From Persicobacter diffluens (GTDB lineage: Bacteria > Bacteroidota > Bacteroidia > Cytophagales > Cyclobacteriaceae), in contig NZ_BQKE01000003.1 of NCBI RefSeq assembly GCF_036244895.1, positions 372,001 through 436,000 on the forward strand: a DNA stretch of 64,000 bases, written 5' to 3'. Below, one piece after another: positions 7,970-17,812 of this stretch. Made by a program: the position numbers and the translations under genes. Position 1 is the first letter of the stretch, and each line of letters opens with the position of its first letter. The notes under the pieces were generated by a model that worked only from the letters and a program-made list of their open reading frames with translations, was not told the DNA's origin and made no database searches.

Positions 7970-8136
7970 TTGAGGGTGTTTTAAAGCACACCATCCGACT
8001 TCAAATTCGAATTATTGTAAGCGATTTTGGATAATATCTCAACAATAGCGCTGCTATGCGCTCAAAATAATCGGGTATCGCTTCTACCATATTTCAATTT
8101 TTCGTTACGAATTTTCGCTTTTAAAGACGCGCTAAG
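7970..8136 (+). repeat. R2 element, copy 1
   Basis: It matches the copies at 10461-10626 and 35726-35855. Shared words include TTATTG(G/T)AAGCGATTTTGGAT, AAATAATCGGGTATCGCTTC and TACGAATTTT.GCTTTTAAA. The ends are related to AAGAGCATGTT...AAACACGCTCTT. It sits between two R1 copies. Confidence 0.65.
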
Positions 8137-8159
8137 AAATTAAGGCAAAAACAAATTGT

Positions 8160-8375
8160 TTGCTCGAGAAATTCACCCCTAGATTTAGAGATTAACCATA
8201 ATTGAATTACTATCAATTCCTTACGATTTTGTTCACTAAGTTTTTTATAGCCCAAATTTAGGTAAGCTACCTTCACTTCATTCATCACCTTTGTTGGAAA
8301 AAATGTAGAACAATGCGGCTCATTCTTTCCGGCTTGCAGCTAAAAGAGGTTTTGGGAATGATTAAGCCGGATTAA
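8160..8375 (+). repeat. R1 element, copy 2 (degenerate, forward)
   Basis: The order of R1 blocks is kept (AAATTCACC, GCCCAAATTTAGG, TTCATTCATCACC, GTTGGAAAAAATG, GGCTTGCAGCTAAA), but many bases differ. The right end is ATGATTAAGCCGGATTAA. Confidence 0.6.
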
Positions 8376-9103
8376 TGCTGGTGGGCTAAATCAGGTGAGT
8401 GGGGGGCAGGGCTTGGTGGTAAATAAACCAATCGCTTGATCCTTAGAGATGGGTATTTTGATTTTAGTAGTCGGAGAGGGCTGTTTTCGATGAGGAGAGC
8501 GTAATCAGTATTCCTGATAAAGGCTTGAGTAGCTTAGGAATTTTTTCAGGACTCCATCCCATATGGAGAAAACTAATCCTATTCCCCTTTTAATAGTACG
8601 TGCCTGGCATCGGGCTCAGGCTTATTAAAGTGTTCCTGGATAGGGGAGCCAAGTGTCTACTTTTTGGCCTATTTATGCCTTTTGTTATAAATTTAGAAGT
8701 TTTTATATTAAATATTGAGTATTATATACCTGTTTTCTAATTGGGATATAAGTCAAATACTATTTTAATCCTTAACGTCAGAGAAATATCCAGATTAGAA
8801 TCTCAATAAAATTAAATAAATTTATTTTCTGTTAATGCTATAAAAATTTTAAAAAATAGCCATAGATTAACCTCAGCGCATACTATTCAATCGAATGAAT
8901 TAATCCGTAAAATTAAATATCATTTTGGCGCATTTTAATGTTTGGTTTTTATACATGATTAATTGAAATTTGTATTAATCTATTGATTATCAACCACTGT
9001 TTTAATAATCACAGATACTTTTTAATGAGCCCAAACCAGGCTCGATACTCGGCATTTCAGCCCTTTAAAAAGGCGGGAGTCGGGTTGTCAAAAATCAGAC
9101 CCT
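8376..9103. other. Intergenic region with no recognised gene
   Basis: About 730 bp, increasingly AT-rich toward the TetR gene. No coding frame, RNA gene, terminator or repeat copy was recognised. It must hold the TetR promoter and perhaps its operator. No clear palindrome was identified by eye. Confidence 0.4.
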
Positions 9104-9733
9104 ATGATTAATACCAAGAAATTAAACATTTTAAAACACGCGATTGCTGTTATTGCGCAAAGAGGATTCGATGGGGCCTCTACTCGTGAGATTGCCAGAG
9201 CTGCCGGCGTAAGTCAGGGTATGCTGAACTATTATTTTGGTTCCAAGGAACGTATCCTGGAGGAAGCTATTGCCATTTACCAACACCATGTACAGGATAT
9301 TTTCAAAGAAATTGAAAAGGGAAAATTAAGCCCTGAAGATCAATTAAGAGAAGTTTGTTTCCGATTAATTGACTTAGGAATGGAGAATGCAGATTTGCTT
9401 AAACTTGTAAAGATTGAGCAATTTTTGGGCGTTCGTGAAGAATTGTATACCAAAGCTACGGTGACCTCCGACATGGTATTAAAAGAACTTAATTCTATTG
9501 TGAATCAGGGGATACAACAGGAGGTTTTCAAACCAAGAGTTGAGCCTACCATTTTTGTCCCCTCTCTTTACAGTATGGTGATGATGTACATTCTATCAGA
9601 AGAGCAGATTTATACTTTTTTTAAGAGAAAAAGTCAAAAACCGATACAGGTGAATAAGTTCAAAGATTTTATTTCTAAAATGTTGAAAGAAAATCTACTA
9701 CCGATTACACAAGGAGAATTGTCATTAGTCTAA
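9104..9733 (+). CDS. TetR/AcrR-family transcriptional regulator
   Basis: The 209-residue protein starts with a TetR N-terminal DNA-binding domain (about 4-50). It contains ILKHAIAVIAQRGFDGASTR, then EIARAAGVSQGMLNYYFGSK and ERILEEAI, an almost canonical TetR helix-turn-helix. The remaining ~150 residues are helical and specific to ligand sensing and dimerisation, and have no recognisable signature. TetR proteins usually repress a neighbouring gene or their own, but the flanking genes here are separated by long repeat-filled gaps (about 1.6 kb upstream, 0.95 kb downstream). The target is therefore unknown. The ATG at 9104 places the HTH at the expected distance from the N-terminus. Confidence 0.88.
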   Translation: MINTKKLNILKHAIAVIAQRGFDGASTREIARAAGVSQGMLNYYFGSKERILEEAIAIYQHHVQDIFKEIEKGKLSPEDQLREVCFRLIDLGMENADLLKLVKIEQFLGVREELYTKATVTSDMVLKELNSIVNQGIQQEVFKPRVEPTIFVPSLYSMVMMYILSEEQIYTFFKRKSQKPIQVNKFKDFISKMLKENLLPITQGELSLV

Positions 9734-9987
9734 GCCATTTTATTTTCCGGTAGATTGCTTTAAAATTGAGCCGGTAGCGTGAGTTTTTTAGTTCAGAGCA
9801 TGTGTAGCACCAATATTTCAGAATAAAAACTGGAATAATCGATATTGATGGGGGAGAGGGTTTATGAATAGCGATTTATTTATTGTTACCCTCTCGTAAC
9901 ACTGTCACCATAATGCTGTTTCGATTATAATATTGACAAGTAAACATGCTCAGAACGAACTCCCGGATTATGCCATCCCAGCCGCTG

Positions 9988-10185
9988 TTAACCTGGATTA
10001 TTCCCCCTCAGAATTAGGTAGTCGCCCTAAAACGCCAAAATCAGGATGTTTTAGTATTTTTAGGGATCTTTTATCGTCCAAATTTTGCGGAGCTTGCTTT
10101 TTCCTCATTCATCCGCTTATTTTGAAAATCTCGGAATAGGAAACAAAGCCTACTTTTTTCAGCCTTGTAGTTCAAACAGGATTTA
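9988..10185 (+). repeat. R1 element, copy 3 (degenerate, right end lost)
   Basis: It starts TTAACCTGGATTATTCC and keeps the core (GAGCTTGCTTTTTCCTCATT, CATCCGCTTATTTTG, AGCCTTGTAGTTCAAA). Its right terminus is replaced by another R1 left end, TTTAGTCCGAATTATTCACC, at about 10180. The short reading frame across it is not a gene. Confidence 0.6.
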
Positions 10186-10242
10186 GTCCGAATTATTCAC
10201 CGCAAGACTCCTTGCATCGTGCTAAAAGACGCATTAATAGGC

Positions 10243-10445
10243 TTAACCCGAATTTCACCGCCAAATTTATTAGCCAAGCATTAGTGACTTATTTTCAAGT
10301 CATTAAAACTTATTTTCTTTGAATTATTATCGCCCAAATTTGGGCAAGCTTACTTTCTCCTCATCTATCTGCATCGGTGGAAAAAACTTGAAATAGGAAT
10401 CAGTTCTTTCATTTTTCAGTCTAGCAGTCAAAGGAGGATTTAAGC
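10243..10445 (+). repeat. R1 element, copy 4 (forward, right end truncated)
   Basis: It starts TTAACCCGAATTTCACC, followed by the internal TTTATTAGCC, TGACTTATTTTCAAGTC and GCCCAAATTTGGGCAAGC blocks and the core. It breaks off before the right terminus and runs into R2 copy 2. Confidence 0.7.
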
Positions 10446-10460
10446 TTTCCTCTTTCATTT

Positions 10461-10626
10461 AAGAGCATGTTCAAAACCGCATCATCTAACTCAAACTCGA
10501 AATTATTGGAAGTGATTTTGGATAGTTGCTCCATATTCGTGATGCTAATCGCTCCAAATAATCGGGCTTTGCTTCTACAACACTTCAAATTTTCGCTACG
10601 AATTTTAGCTTTTTAAACACGCTCTT
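10461..10626 (+). repeat. R2 element, copy 2 (best preserved)
   Basis: The ends AAGAGCATGTTCAAAA and TTTTTAAACACGCTCTT form imperfect terminal inverted repeats around a 166-bp unit. The interior matches R2 copies 1 and 3. It is adjacent to the truncated end of R1 copy 4. Confidence 0.7.
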
Positions 10627-10684
10627 GAGGACCTGTTTTATAGAATGGTAGGCTATCCGTCCGTTGAAGGGTATCTGTTGTTAC

Positions 10685-12415
10685 TCACTGTGTAACAGTG
10701 TTTTGATAGTAGATACTATCTCCAATTATGGTATACATTATTTTAGTATTTAAAATCTCTTGTTCAGGCACTTCCATAAGGTTTTGGTTGTAGATGGTGA
10801 AATCGGCGAGTTTTCCCTTTGCTATTTCTCCACTAATGGTTTCCTGGAATGCGGCAAATGCTGCGTTGGCAGTACTGGCCTCTAGTGCCTGTTGTCGACT
10901 AAGTTTTTCCCAGGCTTCATAGCCCCCCTCAGGAGTGCCTTTAAGGGTTTTTCGGGACACTGCAGCATAAAAGTTTTCTATAGGATTCAGGGGCTCCACC
11001 GGGGCGTCCGTCCCATTAATGATGATAGCTCCTGACTTCCAGAGCGTCTGCCAGGCGTAGCTTCCTTTTTCAATTCTTTCTTTACCTAATTTATCAATAG
11101 CCCAAGGTCTGTCGGAGGCAAAGTGAATGGTCTGGATGGAGGGGATAACGCCCATTTCCGCAAATCTATTCAAATCCTTAGGGTGAATGTGTTGGGCATG
11201 TTCTATTCTAAACCGATAGTTTTGAGGCTTCAGGTCACGTAACTGGAAAGCCTTTTGAAAATGATCCAGCATGGCCCGGTTGGCCTGATCACCAATTGCA
11301 TGGGCGCAGACTTGAAAGCCATGGTTAAGTGCCCAGTTGATGCGTTGTCCCAGGGTGTCAGCCGGGGTTACCGCATGACCATGATGACAGCATTTTTGGT
11401 CCTCGTAAGGCGCTAAAAGCCAGGCGCCGGAAGAGCCCAGGGCACCATCAGTATACAATTTTATCGAGCGAATTTTTAAATGGTGAGAGGAATCCTCATA
11501 AATCCCTCTTTTTGCCCATTCCTCAAGTAAAGCAGCATCACTTCCATCCAGCATAACATATAAGCGAAGGGGAAGCTTTTGATTTTTTAAAGCCCTAAAA
11601 TAAGTCTCCAGCGTTTTTTCCCCTGCTCCGGCATCATGTAAGCCGGTAATTCCATTTTCCAGGCAATGCTGAATGGCCCTTTGGAGGGTGCGGTCATTGG
11701 CTGAGGCATCATTTGTGGGAATCTTGCTTTCAATTAAGTTGCAGGCATTTTCATTCATAAGCCCCGTGGGTTCTCCTCTCCTGTTCAGCATTACCTCACC
11801 GCCATTTACCTGCAATTGCCCTTTTTGCTCTTTGATATTGGCATAAATGCCCGCCATTTCCATGGCCTTTTGATTGGCAATTCCGGCATGTCCGCTGGCA
11901 TGTTTTAACCATACCGGATGATTTGGAGCCGCCTTGGTTAATTCATCATGGATGGGAAATCCATGGATCAATACCGGTAAGCTGTCCCATTTGTCCTGAT
12001 GCCAACCCCTTCCTTGTATCCAGCTGCCCTCGGGCAATTGTTCCGCCTGTAGTCGTACTTTTTCTATGATGCTTTCCCAGGACTGATCCCGCAAAAGGTT
12101 GAGCTGTACCTGCTGCGTGCCGATGCCCATCAGGTGGGCATGTGCATCAATGAGGCCCGGAGTCATGGTTTTACCTTCTAAATTAAAAGCCTGAGTAGAT
12201 GCTCCCACAAACTTTCGGGCCTGCTGTTCCTCTCCGGCGAATAATATTTTTCCTTTTTGAGTCACAACTGCTTCCACTTTCGGATGCTGTGGGTTGGCAG
12301 TATAGATGGCTCCATTGTAAAATATTCGATCTCCTTTTGGTTCGGAGGTGCAAGCCCACATTAGTGGGAGGAGGAATAAACTGAGGTATGTTTTCATCAT
12401 AGGTTTGAATTTCAA
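10685..12415 (-). CDS. Lipoprotein amidohydrolase, YtcJ-like
   Basis: The 576-residue protein starts with a lipoprotein signal (MMKTYLSLFLLPLMWAC, lipobox cysteine at about residue 22). The catalytic region has PGLIDAHAHLMG with the HxH metal pair, LPEGSWIQGRGWHQDKW, VCAHAIGDQANRAMLDHF and FRIEHAQHIHPKD. It closes with INGTDAPVEPLNP and SGEIAKGKLADFTI. This is the motif order of the YtcJ / N-substituted-formamide-deformylase-like amidohydrolases. The substrate is unknown. The lipid anchor suggests the periplasmic face of a membrane. It is the last gene of a leftward group but is separated from the DUF5723 gene by a terminator. A second YtcJ-like lipoprotein is encoded at 22862-24604. The ATG at 12415 or at 12400 could serve as start. 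Confidence 0.85.
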   Translation of the reverse strand: MKFKPMMKTYLSLFLLPLMWACTSEPKGDRIFYNGAIYTANPQHPKVEAVVTQKGKILFAGEEQQARKFVGASTQAFNLEGKTMTPGLIDAHAHLMGIGTQQVQLNLLRDQSWESIIEKVRLQAEQLPEGSWIQGRGWHQDKWDSLPVLIHGFPIHDELTKAAPNHPVWLKHASGHAGIANQKAMEMAGIYANIKEQKGQLQVNGGEVMLNRRGEPTGLMNENACNLIESKIPTNDASANDRTLQRAIQHCLENGITGLHDAGAGEKTLETYFRALKNQKLPLRLYVMLDGSDAALLEEWAKRGIYEDSSHHLKIRSIKLYTDGALGSSGAWLLAPYEDQKCCHHGHAVTPADTLGQRINWALNHGFQVCAHAIGDQANRAMLDHFQKAFQLRDLKPQNYRFRIEHAQHIHPKDLNRFAEMGVIPSIQTIHFASDRPWAIDKLGKERIEKGSYAWQTLWKSGAIIINGTDAPVEPLNPIENFYAAVSRKTLKGTPEGGYEAWEKLSRQQALEASTANAAFAAFQETISGEIAKGKLADFTIYNQNLMEVPEQEILNTKIMYTIIGDSIYYQNTVTQ

Positions 12416-12440
12416 TGACTAAAATAATGGTCTTCGGGAT

Positions 12441-12467
12441 AAAAAAAAAGGGAGCCTGATGACTCCC
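12441..12467 (-). terminator. Rho-independent terminator (leftward)
   Basis: On the minus strand GGGAG (12467-12463) pairs with CTCCC (12454-12450) and is followed by nine T residues. It ends the lipoprotein-DUF5723 pair before the amidohydrolase gene. Confidence 0.8.
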
Positions 12468-12497
12468 CCTTTTCCTTTATTTTTGGTATTTATTGGC

Positions 12498-13880
12498 TTA
12501 CCAATTTTTTACTTTCATGTCTTTTCTTCCAAACTGAAAATTAATACCGGTAGCCAATGAGAAGTTTCTTGCGTTTTCTAATTTAAAAGCTGCCAGTAAA
12601 TTATCGGAGGAAATATGCCATTGGACGGCGCCCATATTTAATCGTAAGCCAGCACCTACATTCGCATAAGTACCATTAACACCCGTCCAGTTCACCAGGG
12701 CAGATAAGCCAGCGCCTACATAAATATTGTAAAAGGCACTGAATCCGCTGAGCCAACGACCCTTATATACACTATTCATCCAGGTGCCTCCTACACGATG
12801 ACGTTCAGCCAACTGGTAAGACCCTCCCAGAAACCACTGAGCAGGCAAAGCCGTGTGGAAGTTTTGGTTGCTTAAGGTATCGATTTGTAAAGTTTCCTCC
12901 AGCTCCCTTAAAACATCTTCATTCAAATTGATGGAAGCATGATCATGTTTGCCCGTTAAATTGATCAGTGGCTCCACATCTATTCCATCAAAGGCATAAC
13001 TGCCGCCTTTTAGGCTAAGCTGACGCCCATTTTTGGTCCATTTAATTCCTCCCAAATCCAGGAGGGAGGCGCTTAAGGTGACTTTTTCCGTTAAACGATA
13101 AGTGGCGCCCAAATCTATCGCCATGCCGTAATTTCCTGTAAATGTGGGCACCTTATTGCCGTCTGGGTCCATAAAATCTACCACTCCTGCTGTTTGAAAA
13201 TTCCCTCCTTCAGTGGTGAGGGTCGTGGAGTTGGACGTCAGGTCATTTTGAATGGTCAGGCTAACTTCGTTGGAGCTGGCATGCCCAATTCCCCAAAGGA
13301 ATTTTGCTCTTCCTCCAATGGTTAATCGATCATCTATGTTCTTCGAATATCCCAATGCTGCCTGTCCAAAAGCGGTGGTGGCGGTACTTAAGGCACTCGT
13401 AAAACTTTTGGAAGAAAGTCCATTAGCCAGATCTTCCTCGCTAAAGCCATTTCCGTTGACGGCCAGGGAGAGTAAGCCATTGGAAACTTCCTGCTCTGTG
13501 AAGGCACGGGCATCAATAGCAAAGGTGAAATAACTTTTTTTATTGGAAACGCCCACAAAAAGGAGGTTGTAATTGGTAAAAATCCGGTTGTAATAGGTAT
13601 CCGGAGCATTTTCAAGAAATTTTTCCGGCTTTAAGGTCAGGGTATTATTTTGCTCATCCAGGCTAAACATCTCATTGGCAGACATTCCGATTCTTCCCTG
13701 TGCTGAAAAATTTCCGAGAAGTAAACCAACAGTAACTTTTGCATCGCTGATATAGGCGGGATTTAAATTGTAACCCACCACATTCGCATGGGGATCCAAC
13801 TGATAGAGGGTTTGCATATACTGCGCCATACCTTGATAGCCAGTGATGATCAACAGGAGGGTGGTAAATAGGCTTTTCAT
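12498..13880 (-). CDS. DUF5723-type outer-membrane beta-barrel protein
   Basis: The protein is 460 residues from the preferred ATG at 13880, which gives a clean signal peptide (MKSLFTTLLLIITGYQGMAQ). An upstream in-frame ATG at 13919 would overlap the preceding gene by 29 bp and put 13 odd residues before the signal. The mature part begins with the NLNPAYISDAKVTVGLL-like block typical of DUF5723 proteins. It then alternates short beta strands with glycine-rich turns (LGYSKNIDDRLTIGGRAKFL, MAIDLGATYRLTEKVTLSAS) up to a terminal strand, FSLATGINFQFG. An outer-membrane barrel related in style to FadL/PorV proteins is inferred. The function is unknown. It follows the lipoprotein gene by 10 bp, so the two probably form an operon. 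Confidence 0.75.
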   Translation of the reverse strand: MKSLFTTLLLIITGYQGMAQYMQTLYQLDPHANVVGYNLNPAYISDAKVTVGLLLGNFSAQGRIGMSANEMFSLDEQNNTLTLKPEKFLENAPDTYYNRIFTNYNLLFVGVSNKKSYFTFAIDARAFTEQEVSNGLLSLAVNGNGFSEEDLANGLSSKSFTSALSTATTAFGQAALGYSKNIDDRLTIGGRAKFLWGIGHASSNEVSLTIQNDLTSNSTTLTTEGGNFQTAGVVDFMDPDGNKVPTFTGNYGMAIDLGATYRLTEKVTLSASLLDLGGIKWTKNGRQLSLKGGSYAFDGIDVEPLINLTGKHDHASINLNEDVLRELEETLQIDTLSNQNFHTALPAQWFLGGSYQLAERHRVGGTWMNSVYKGRWLSGFSAFYNIYVGAGLSALVNWTGVNGTYANVGAGLRLNMGAVQWHISSDNLLAAFKLENARNFSLATGINFQFGRKDMKVKNW

Positions 13881-13890
13881 AGGTTCAGAA

Positions 13891-15468
13891 TTAAAAATCA
13901 AGGGATTTAATGTTGGCATTTATTCCGAAATTTAGCCGGATGTGCTGATCAGCACGAAAAGTCACCATTCCCTCAGGGCTATCGAAATACAGGTAGATAT
14001 GCAGCTTTTCGGTATTGGAAAGCGCATGAAGAGTATTTTGGTCCAGGTCTGCGATGATATTGGTGTGTTCTTCCTCCTGGCCATGGCTCCCGGAGAGCGG
14101 AAAGCCTTCTGCCGGGAATAACTGGCCGATGAATTGATCCTGCTCATTGGCCATTATAATTTGCATTCGAAGGTCAGCGGGCAGGCTTGAGGCGCCATTC
14201 ACAATTAATTGTGCACTTTTTACCATAGCCGTATCCACTTCCATTGGATTGATGTTGGTGGATTGGGTGAAAAGAAACTGGTCTAGCGTGAGGGTTAATG
14301 GCAGGGTGATTTCTAACGCTGTATGAATTCCCTGATCGGGTTTATAAAAATTGACGGGCTCGGGACTGGTATTATTATTGGCCTTAGAGATTACTTTTAC
14401 CTCAAATTCCATTGCTGACGGAAAGCTGTTGACAAGTTCAGCCAGGTTGCTATTGGTATTATCAAAAGTACGGCTGGTGGTTACGGGCTGATCATCCCTC
14501 TTTTGAGGTCTGGCCACTTCAAAATCCGTGGCACCGGTTAGGTACACCGATTGCTGCCCACTTTGACCATTGACCTGAAGCGAAGTATTGAAGGTGGCTC
14601 CGAAACCATTTTCTATCGTAAATGATAAGGTAGGATTATGAATTGCGATCTGCCCTGGCTCGAATTTGTCCAGAAAAGCTAAACGAATAGGCCCGCTACT
14701 AAAGTTTCTTTCTTCCTCCCCGATATAGCCCTCAATCCATTCTGGTTCAATATCGCCTAAGGCCAATATGATGTCCATCGGGGTGTTGAATTGGATAATA
14801 TCGATATTAGCAGCATCTTTCAGGTATACATCAATGTCTACCCTGATGGTGTTAGTGCCTTCCGGCGAGCTCATCGTGAGGCTGTGGGCGGATAAATCAT
14901 CTGTTATCTGTGGTTTGGAATCTGCTAAGTCTACCGCGAAAAATTTTGGCTGATCACTTTCATCCAACATTTTTGGAAAGGTGACCTCGGCCCGGAAATT
15001 CGATCGATCAGGGTGCTCAAAACTCATGGTGAGCAGGGCTTCCACAAACGCAATTTGGGTGAGTGTAGTACCCTCCATGCGGTCAAAGGTGAAGTAGAAT
15101 GTTTTGCGGGCAATGAGTTGCTCTTGATTGTTGCGTTGATTGCTGGGCAATGATCGGTAAAGGGTAATGTCCTCTTCCCATTTTTGATTGTCCAGGCCCA
15201 ATAAATCATCCAAAACAAAGGGTTCATTTTTATGGGAATACACAATGGATAATTCGCCATTTTCACCAGTACGCAATTCTACTGCGTCATCATCAATAAG
15301 GGTGGTCATCAAATCGGCAATAGAATAAGACGCCTCACCGATTGGACTGTAGACATTGGTCATTTGGTCGGTGTCCACCTGGAGCTGGTCCACATTGAGC
15401 CAGGCAGACTTACAGGCCGAAAAAATGCATAGTGCCATTAGGCCTATAACACTAAAATTTTTATTCAT
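13891..15468 (-). CDS. Large predicted lipoprotein, function unknown
   Basis: The 525-residue protein starts with a lipoprotein signal (MNKNFSVIGLMALCIFSAC, lipobox SAC, cysteine at residue 19). The rest is rich in beta-strand patterns with no recognised enzyme motif, and includes several TxVD/N-rich segments suggesting Ig-like or adhesin-like folds. Co-transcription with a DUF5723 barrel (10-bp gap) suggests the two act together at the outer membrane. Such lipoprotein plus DUF5723 pairs are familiar in Bacteroidota genomes, but I cannot name a function. It is the promoter-proximal gene of the leftward unit. The region upstream (15469-15800) has no obvious TTG-N17-TAnnTTTG match. Confidence 0.7.
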   Translation of the reverse strand: MNKNFSVIGLMALCIFSACKSAWLNVDQLQVDTDQMTNVYSPIGEASYSIADLMTTLIDDDAVELRTGENGELSIVYSHKNEPFVLDDLLGLDNQKWEEDITLYRSLPSNQRNNQEQLIARKTFYFTFDRMEGTTLTQIAFVEALLTMSFEHPDRSNFRAEVTFPKMLDESDQPKFFAVDLADSKPQITDDLSAHSLTMSSPEGTNTIRVDIDVYLKDAANIDIIQFNTPMDIILALGDIEPEWIEGYIGEEERNFSSGPIRLAFLDKFEPGQIAIHNPTLSFTIENGFGATFNTSLQVNGQSGQQSVYLTGATDFEVARPQKRDDQPVTTSRTFDNTNSNLAELVNSFPSAMEFEVKVISKANNNTSPEPVNFYKPDQGIHTALEITLPLTLTLDQFLFTQSTNINPMEVDTAMVKSAQLIVNGASSLPADLRMQIIMANEQDQFIGQLFPAEGFPLSGSHGQEEEHTNIIADLDQNTLHALSNTEKLHIYLYFDSPEGMVTFRADQHIRLNFGINANIKSLDF

Positions 15469-15802
15469 ATAGGAGTCAGGTTAATGTGGAGTCTGTTTCG
15501 CGCGGGTTTAAAATCGCAGCCTTCGAAGCAAATTTGATTTATTTTTGAAAAGAAATCCTGTATCTCTTCCCTGATCCTCAAATTTGAACCCCTCATGATG
15601 GCTTTCTACATACTCCAAGTATCTTTATTTTGTCCCAAAGTTATTAAAAGAAAATTAACAAAATGCCGGCGTGCAATGATCAGGAAGTAATATATCAGAA
15701 ACTTATTCGCATTTCTCCCTCCGGAATTTCCTCATCTTGCATTAAAATGGGGGGCTTTCCTTTAAAAAAAACCCAATTAAAGCTCCCCTTCTGATAGGGT
15801 TT

Positions 15803-16022
15803 TTATTCGAATTATACATGCTTGCCTCGATTAGCTGCAAGGCGGGAAAATTGAAGAAATAGTCCCCTATTTTGAATTTTTTCCAACAAAGCAGCTGAAT
15901 GAGGAGAAAGTAAGTTTACCCAATTTTGGCCTATCAAAACAATAAAACATCAACTGGAATCCCTTGATAATGAAAGGTAAGTGGTGGCTCAATAAATTCA
16001 GCGGTGAATAATTTGGCTTAAA
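15803..16022 (-). repeat. R1 element, copy 5 (full length, reverse)
   Basis: Read on the minus strand it begins TTTTAAGCCAAATTATTCAC. The core follows (TTACTTTCTCCTCATTCAGC, CCGCCTTGCAGCTAA) and the copy ends CATGTATAATTCGAAT. It lies between the divergent lipoprotein and porin genes. Confidence 0.75.
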
Positions 16023-16354
16023 ATCCCATAGGCCGATGGGGCCACCCATAATATTTTTGGAGGTCAGTCATTCCTATCAATAGCTCCATAAGTTGCTCCA
16101 TTATTTCCATTTTATCGAATGGCATTATATCGGCAGCACACCCCCAATTTTTTCACCAAAGTCCTTACGATATAAAAGTGGTTTATTTTGAATGGAGAAG
16201 GCGTAAGATATTATGGAGCTTTGAAAGGATTTTCCTCCAGATGAGGAGAAATTTCTCATCAAGTATTAATGTAAATGCCTTTAAAATATTCCGAATTAAG
16301 AAATATGGGTGTATTTTTGCGCCCGTTAAATTTTTTACCTTTAAGTATTTTTAA
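16023..16354. other. Intergenic leader region before the porin gene
   Basis: About 330 bp without a gene. TATTTTTG at 16312-16319 fits the -7 element of Bacteroidota promoters, but there is no TTG 17-19 bp upstream. It is only a weak candidate for the porin promoter. Confidence 0.3.
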
Positions 16355-17707
16355 ATGGGACATTTATTACCCTCTGCCATTGGAAGATGGTCTTTAGTAT
16401 TGTTATTGATCGGAGGAATGAATGCTGCTGTATGGGCAGAAGGTCAGGGCAAGAAAGATAAAGGCCTGAAACGCGTGCAGGACGATATTTACCACCCTTT
16501 ACAGTTAAATTTAGACGAAACTGGTGATGCCTATATTCGTTTTCTTTTGTGGACCCAGCTTTGGGGAGTTGCAGATCAAAATGAAGAAGGAAGCACACAG
16601 TTTTCCCCTTCGGTCCGAAGGGCACGTATGATGGCCTATGCTCAGGTATCGGATCGCTTCCTGATTGTGACCCATTTTGGTTTAAATAATTTAGGGCCGG
16701 ATAATCTTTCGCCAACGGGCACGGCTAATGCCTCTCAAATGTTTCTACATGATGCCTGGGGGGAGTATAAAGTTTTTGATAACAATCAATACTCTTTTTA
16801 CCTGGGCGGTGGATTGCATTATTGGAATGGGCTTTCCCGTTTGTCTAATGCTTCAACCATTACTTTTTTGACTTTGGATGCCCAGAAGCCTTTCTTTATG
16901 TGGCCTTCCTTGGGTAATTCGGATCAATTTGGACGTCATATCGGTTTATATGCCAAAGGGAAATTGGGTAAATTTCATTACCGTATATCCACGAATGAGG
17001 CCATGGAGAATTCATTTGACGCCACAGGCATGGACATGCTGGATGGATCCGGTGCTTATGCTACCAAATATTTGTCCAACGGTAACCTGGGCCGAAAAGT
17101 GTATCAGGGTTATTTTACCTACCAGTTTCTGGATCAGGAATCGGATAAATTGCCTTTCTTGGCAGGAACTTATTTAGGGGCAAAAACGGTATTTAACATT
17201 GGGGCCGGATTTTTCTATCATAAGGACGGACTTATTTCTACCAAGGAAGGTATGGAGCCAAAATCGTTTGAGGAGCTTCGAAAGCTTTCTACTTCGGAAC
17301 TAAAAGCGCAAACTGAGCTGACCAGCATTCAGCATTTTTCGGCGGATGTATTTTATGATGCGCCGGTAGGAGAAGGTGCCTTGACGGCCTATGCGGCCTA
17401 TTATCATTATGATTATGGGGATCAATATCAGGGAAAATGGACCTCTACCGGAAGTGTTTATTATACGCAGTGGGGATATTTGCTTCCTAGATTTTCCGAT
17501 CACGGCCGTCTTCAGCCTTATGTCGGCTATTCTCAGAATGATTTCAAGGTGGCTGATCAGAATGGACATCAATTAAATATTGGCGCCAACTGGTTGATTC
17601 TGTCTCATCATGCTAAGCTTTCACTGGAGTATTTGAATGACTTCAACAATTTGCTGCCCGGGGCTACCACACAGCAGATTCGTTTTCAAGCGCAGATTGC
17701 GCTTTAA
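16355..17707 (+). CDS. Porin-like outer-membrane beta-barrel protein
   Basis: The 450-residue protein has a signal peptide of about 29 residues (WSLVLLLIGGMNAAVWA). The mature sequence looks like a porin: YIRFLLWTQLWGVAD near the start and VRRARMMAYAQVSDRFLIVT, the latter reminiscent of phosphate-selective porin O/P-type barrels. Repeated amphipathic strands with aromatic girdles (YSFYLGGGLHYWNG, YQGYFTYQFL, ALTAYAAYYHYDYGD) follow, and the closing strand is QIRFQAQIAL. The protein is expected in the outer membrane as a diffusion channel. The next gene is acetyl-CoA synthetase, but a repeat and a strong terminator lie between them, so they are not an operon. The substrate cannot be predicted. 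Confidence 0.75.
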   Translation: MGHLLPSAIGRWSLVLLLIGGMNAAVWAEGQGKKDKGLKRVQDDIYHPLQLNLDETGDAYIRFLLWTQLWGVADQNEEGSTQFSPSVRRARMMAYAQVSDRFLIVTHFGLNNLGPDNLSPTGTANASQMFLHDAWGEYKVFDNNQYSFYLGGGLHYWNGLSRLSNASTITFLTLDAQKPFFMWPSLGNSDQFGRHIGLYAKGKLGKFHYRISTNEAMENSFDATGMDMLDGSGAYATKYLSNGNLGRKVYQGYFTYQFLDQESDKLPFLAGTYLGAKTVFNIGAGFFYHKDGLISTKEGMEPKSFEELRKLSTSELKAQTELTSIQHFSADVFYDAPVGEGALTAYAAYYHYDYGDQYQGKWTSTGSVYYTQWGYLLPRFSDHGRLQPYVGYSQNDFKVADQNGHQLNIGANWLILSHHAKLSLEYLNDFNNLLPGATTQQIRFQAQIAL

Positions 17708-17812
17708 CATGTAGGAATGGAAATTTTGGATTTTGAGGATGTTAGGAATCCAATCAGGAATGCTAATTGAAATTTTTGGATTGGATTTGATAATAGCTTT
17801 TGTAAAGCGATG

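Noticed and set aside
9933..10139. 68-aa open frame on the plus strand
   Set aside because: It runs through R1 copy 3, has a non-coding composition and a TTG start, and no similar frame is kept in other R1 copies.
15749..15788. GGGGGGCTTT / AAAGCTCCCC hairpin as a terminator
   Set aside because: The stem is real but has a 20-base loop, no T-tract directly after it, and no gene ending into it from either side.
16341..16715. 124-aa antisense frame at the start of the porin gene
   Set aside because: It covers the signal peptide and first strands of a convincing porin-like gene and has no motif of its own.
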